DNA of 14,450 bases from Bacteroidota bacterium. Its GTDB lineage: Bacteria; Bacteroidota; Bacteroidia; Bacteroidales; VadinHA17. The position numbers were made by a program, and so were the translations under genes. The stretch covers positions 1-14,450 of the forward strand of contig JADFUQ010000392.1 in the NCBI GenBank assembly GCA_015222065.1, written 5' to 3'. Under the pieces are notes generated by a model. That model did no database searches, was not told where the DNA came from, and saw nothing but the letters and a program-made list of their open reading frames with translations. Each line of letters begins with the position of its first letter. Within the stretch, counting starts at the first letter, position 1. Below, in pieces: positions 14,015-14,450 of the stretch.

Positions 14015-14449
14015 TTACTTTTTGAAAAGTTCAGTTCCCAGGGAATCCGGTTCAGTTCTTAATAGCGGACTTTTCAAATCATCCGTTCCTGTTTCAAAAC
14101 CGGCATCCGGTTCAATGGTACCTTCAGGAATTGTCCGAATAGGAAATTTAAAACGTTTGATCATTTTATTCCTGAAACGTACAGCCCACATAATAGTATC
14201 TGTACTGCGCATTGGCTGGACTACAGCTCCAAGAGGCATAAAGTCGGCATACCCTCTTACCTCAATAGCCTGGGTAGGACATATCTTAACACAACTGTAA
14301 CATTCCCAGCACATATCCACTGCACGGTTGTACGCTTTGTTCTTTTCCTTGTCCAATACCATCAGATCATTGGGACAAACATACTCGCAGGCAGTTCTAT
14401 CCAGTGCTTTACACCCATCACATTTCTCATTTATTACAAAACTTGGCAT
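14015..14449 (-). CDS. aprB: AprB, adenylylsulfate reductase beta subunit
   Basis: The 144-residue ferredoxin-like subunit carries two [4Fe-4S] clusters. The ligands are visible as C10, C13, C21 and C25 (CDGCKALDRTACEYVCP, with the extended loop typical of AprB) and C47, C50, C53 and C57 (CWECYSCVKICP). The C-terminal tail (about 65-144) should wrap around AprA, as in known AprAB structures. The protein conducts electrons from QmoABC to the AprA flavin or the reverse. The ATG at 14449-14447 is one base from the window edge. MPSFVINEKCDGCK fits the normal AprB N-terminus, so the gene is complete, but its promoter and any upstream gene are outside. Confidence 0.95.
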   Translation of the reverse strand: MPSFVINEKCDGCKALDRTACEYVCPNDLMVLDKEKNKAYNRAVDMCWECYSCVKICPTQAIEVRGYADFMPLGAVVQPMRSTDTIMWAVRFRNKMIKRFKFPIRTIPEGTIEPDAGFETGTDDLKSPLLRTEPDSLGTELFKK

Positions 14450-14450
14450 A

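Overview
This AT-rich window most likely comes from an anaerobic member of the Bacteroidota (or a close relative in the FCB group). The clues are the absence of purine-rich Shine-Dalgarno sites, two TAnnTTTG-type promoter boxes, a FucP-type sugar permease, a Tat-exported aldo/keto reductase with a C-terminal FN3-like domain, and intergenic spacers full of short tandem repeats. The assignment is an inference; no rRNA or tRNA gene is visible.

Layout. Positions 1-769 hold no intact gene. Positions 1-203 show nothing recognisable. Further right come a hairpin (204-227), a heptamer array, a small frameshifted minus-strand coding remnant (260-437), a REP-like hairpin, a probable insertion-sequence end (about 552) and the 3' end (domains V-VI) of a group II intron (592-665). 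An exported aldo/keto reductase follows (770-2287), ending at a palindromic terminator shared with a convergent ferredoxin-like gene (2338-3219, minus). That gene is divergent from a Crp/Fnr-type regulator (3557-4222). Between them lies a perfect 16-bp palindrome, flanked on each side by a TAnnTTTG box pointing away from it. A DEDDh exonuclease (4430-4999), an exported cyclophilin (5038-5658) and a FucP-like permease (5809-7110) follow on the plus strand.

The right half, all on the minus strand and read from right to left, is aprB-aprA-qmoA-qmoB-qmoC. It encodes adenylylsulfate (APS) reductase AprBA and its membrane electron-transfer partner QmoABC. AprBA interconverts APS and sulfite + AMP; QmoABC links it to the quinone pool. 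The set can serve sulfate reduction or, run in reverse, sulfite oxidation as in green sulfur bacteria. No sat or dsr gene lies in the window, so the direction cannot be read here. aprB is complete, starting one base from the right edge, so any upstream genes lie outside.

The most unusual DNA-level feature is a family of short tandem repeats, mostly 7 bp in period, in nearly every spacer. Several arrays overlap or touch stop codons, and TTACTGG arrays bracket qmoABC in direct orientation. A second observation is that the leaders of the neighbouring regulator and exonuclease genes share several short motifs in the same order, suggesting a dispersed intergenic repeat.
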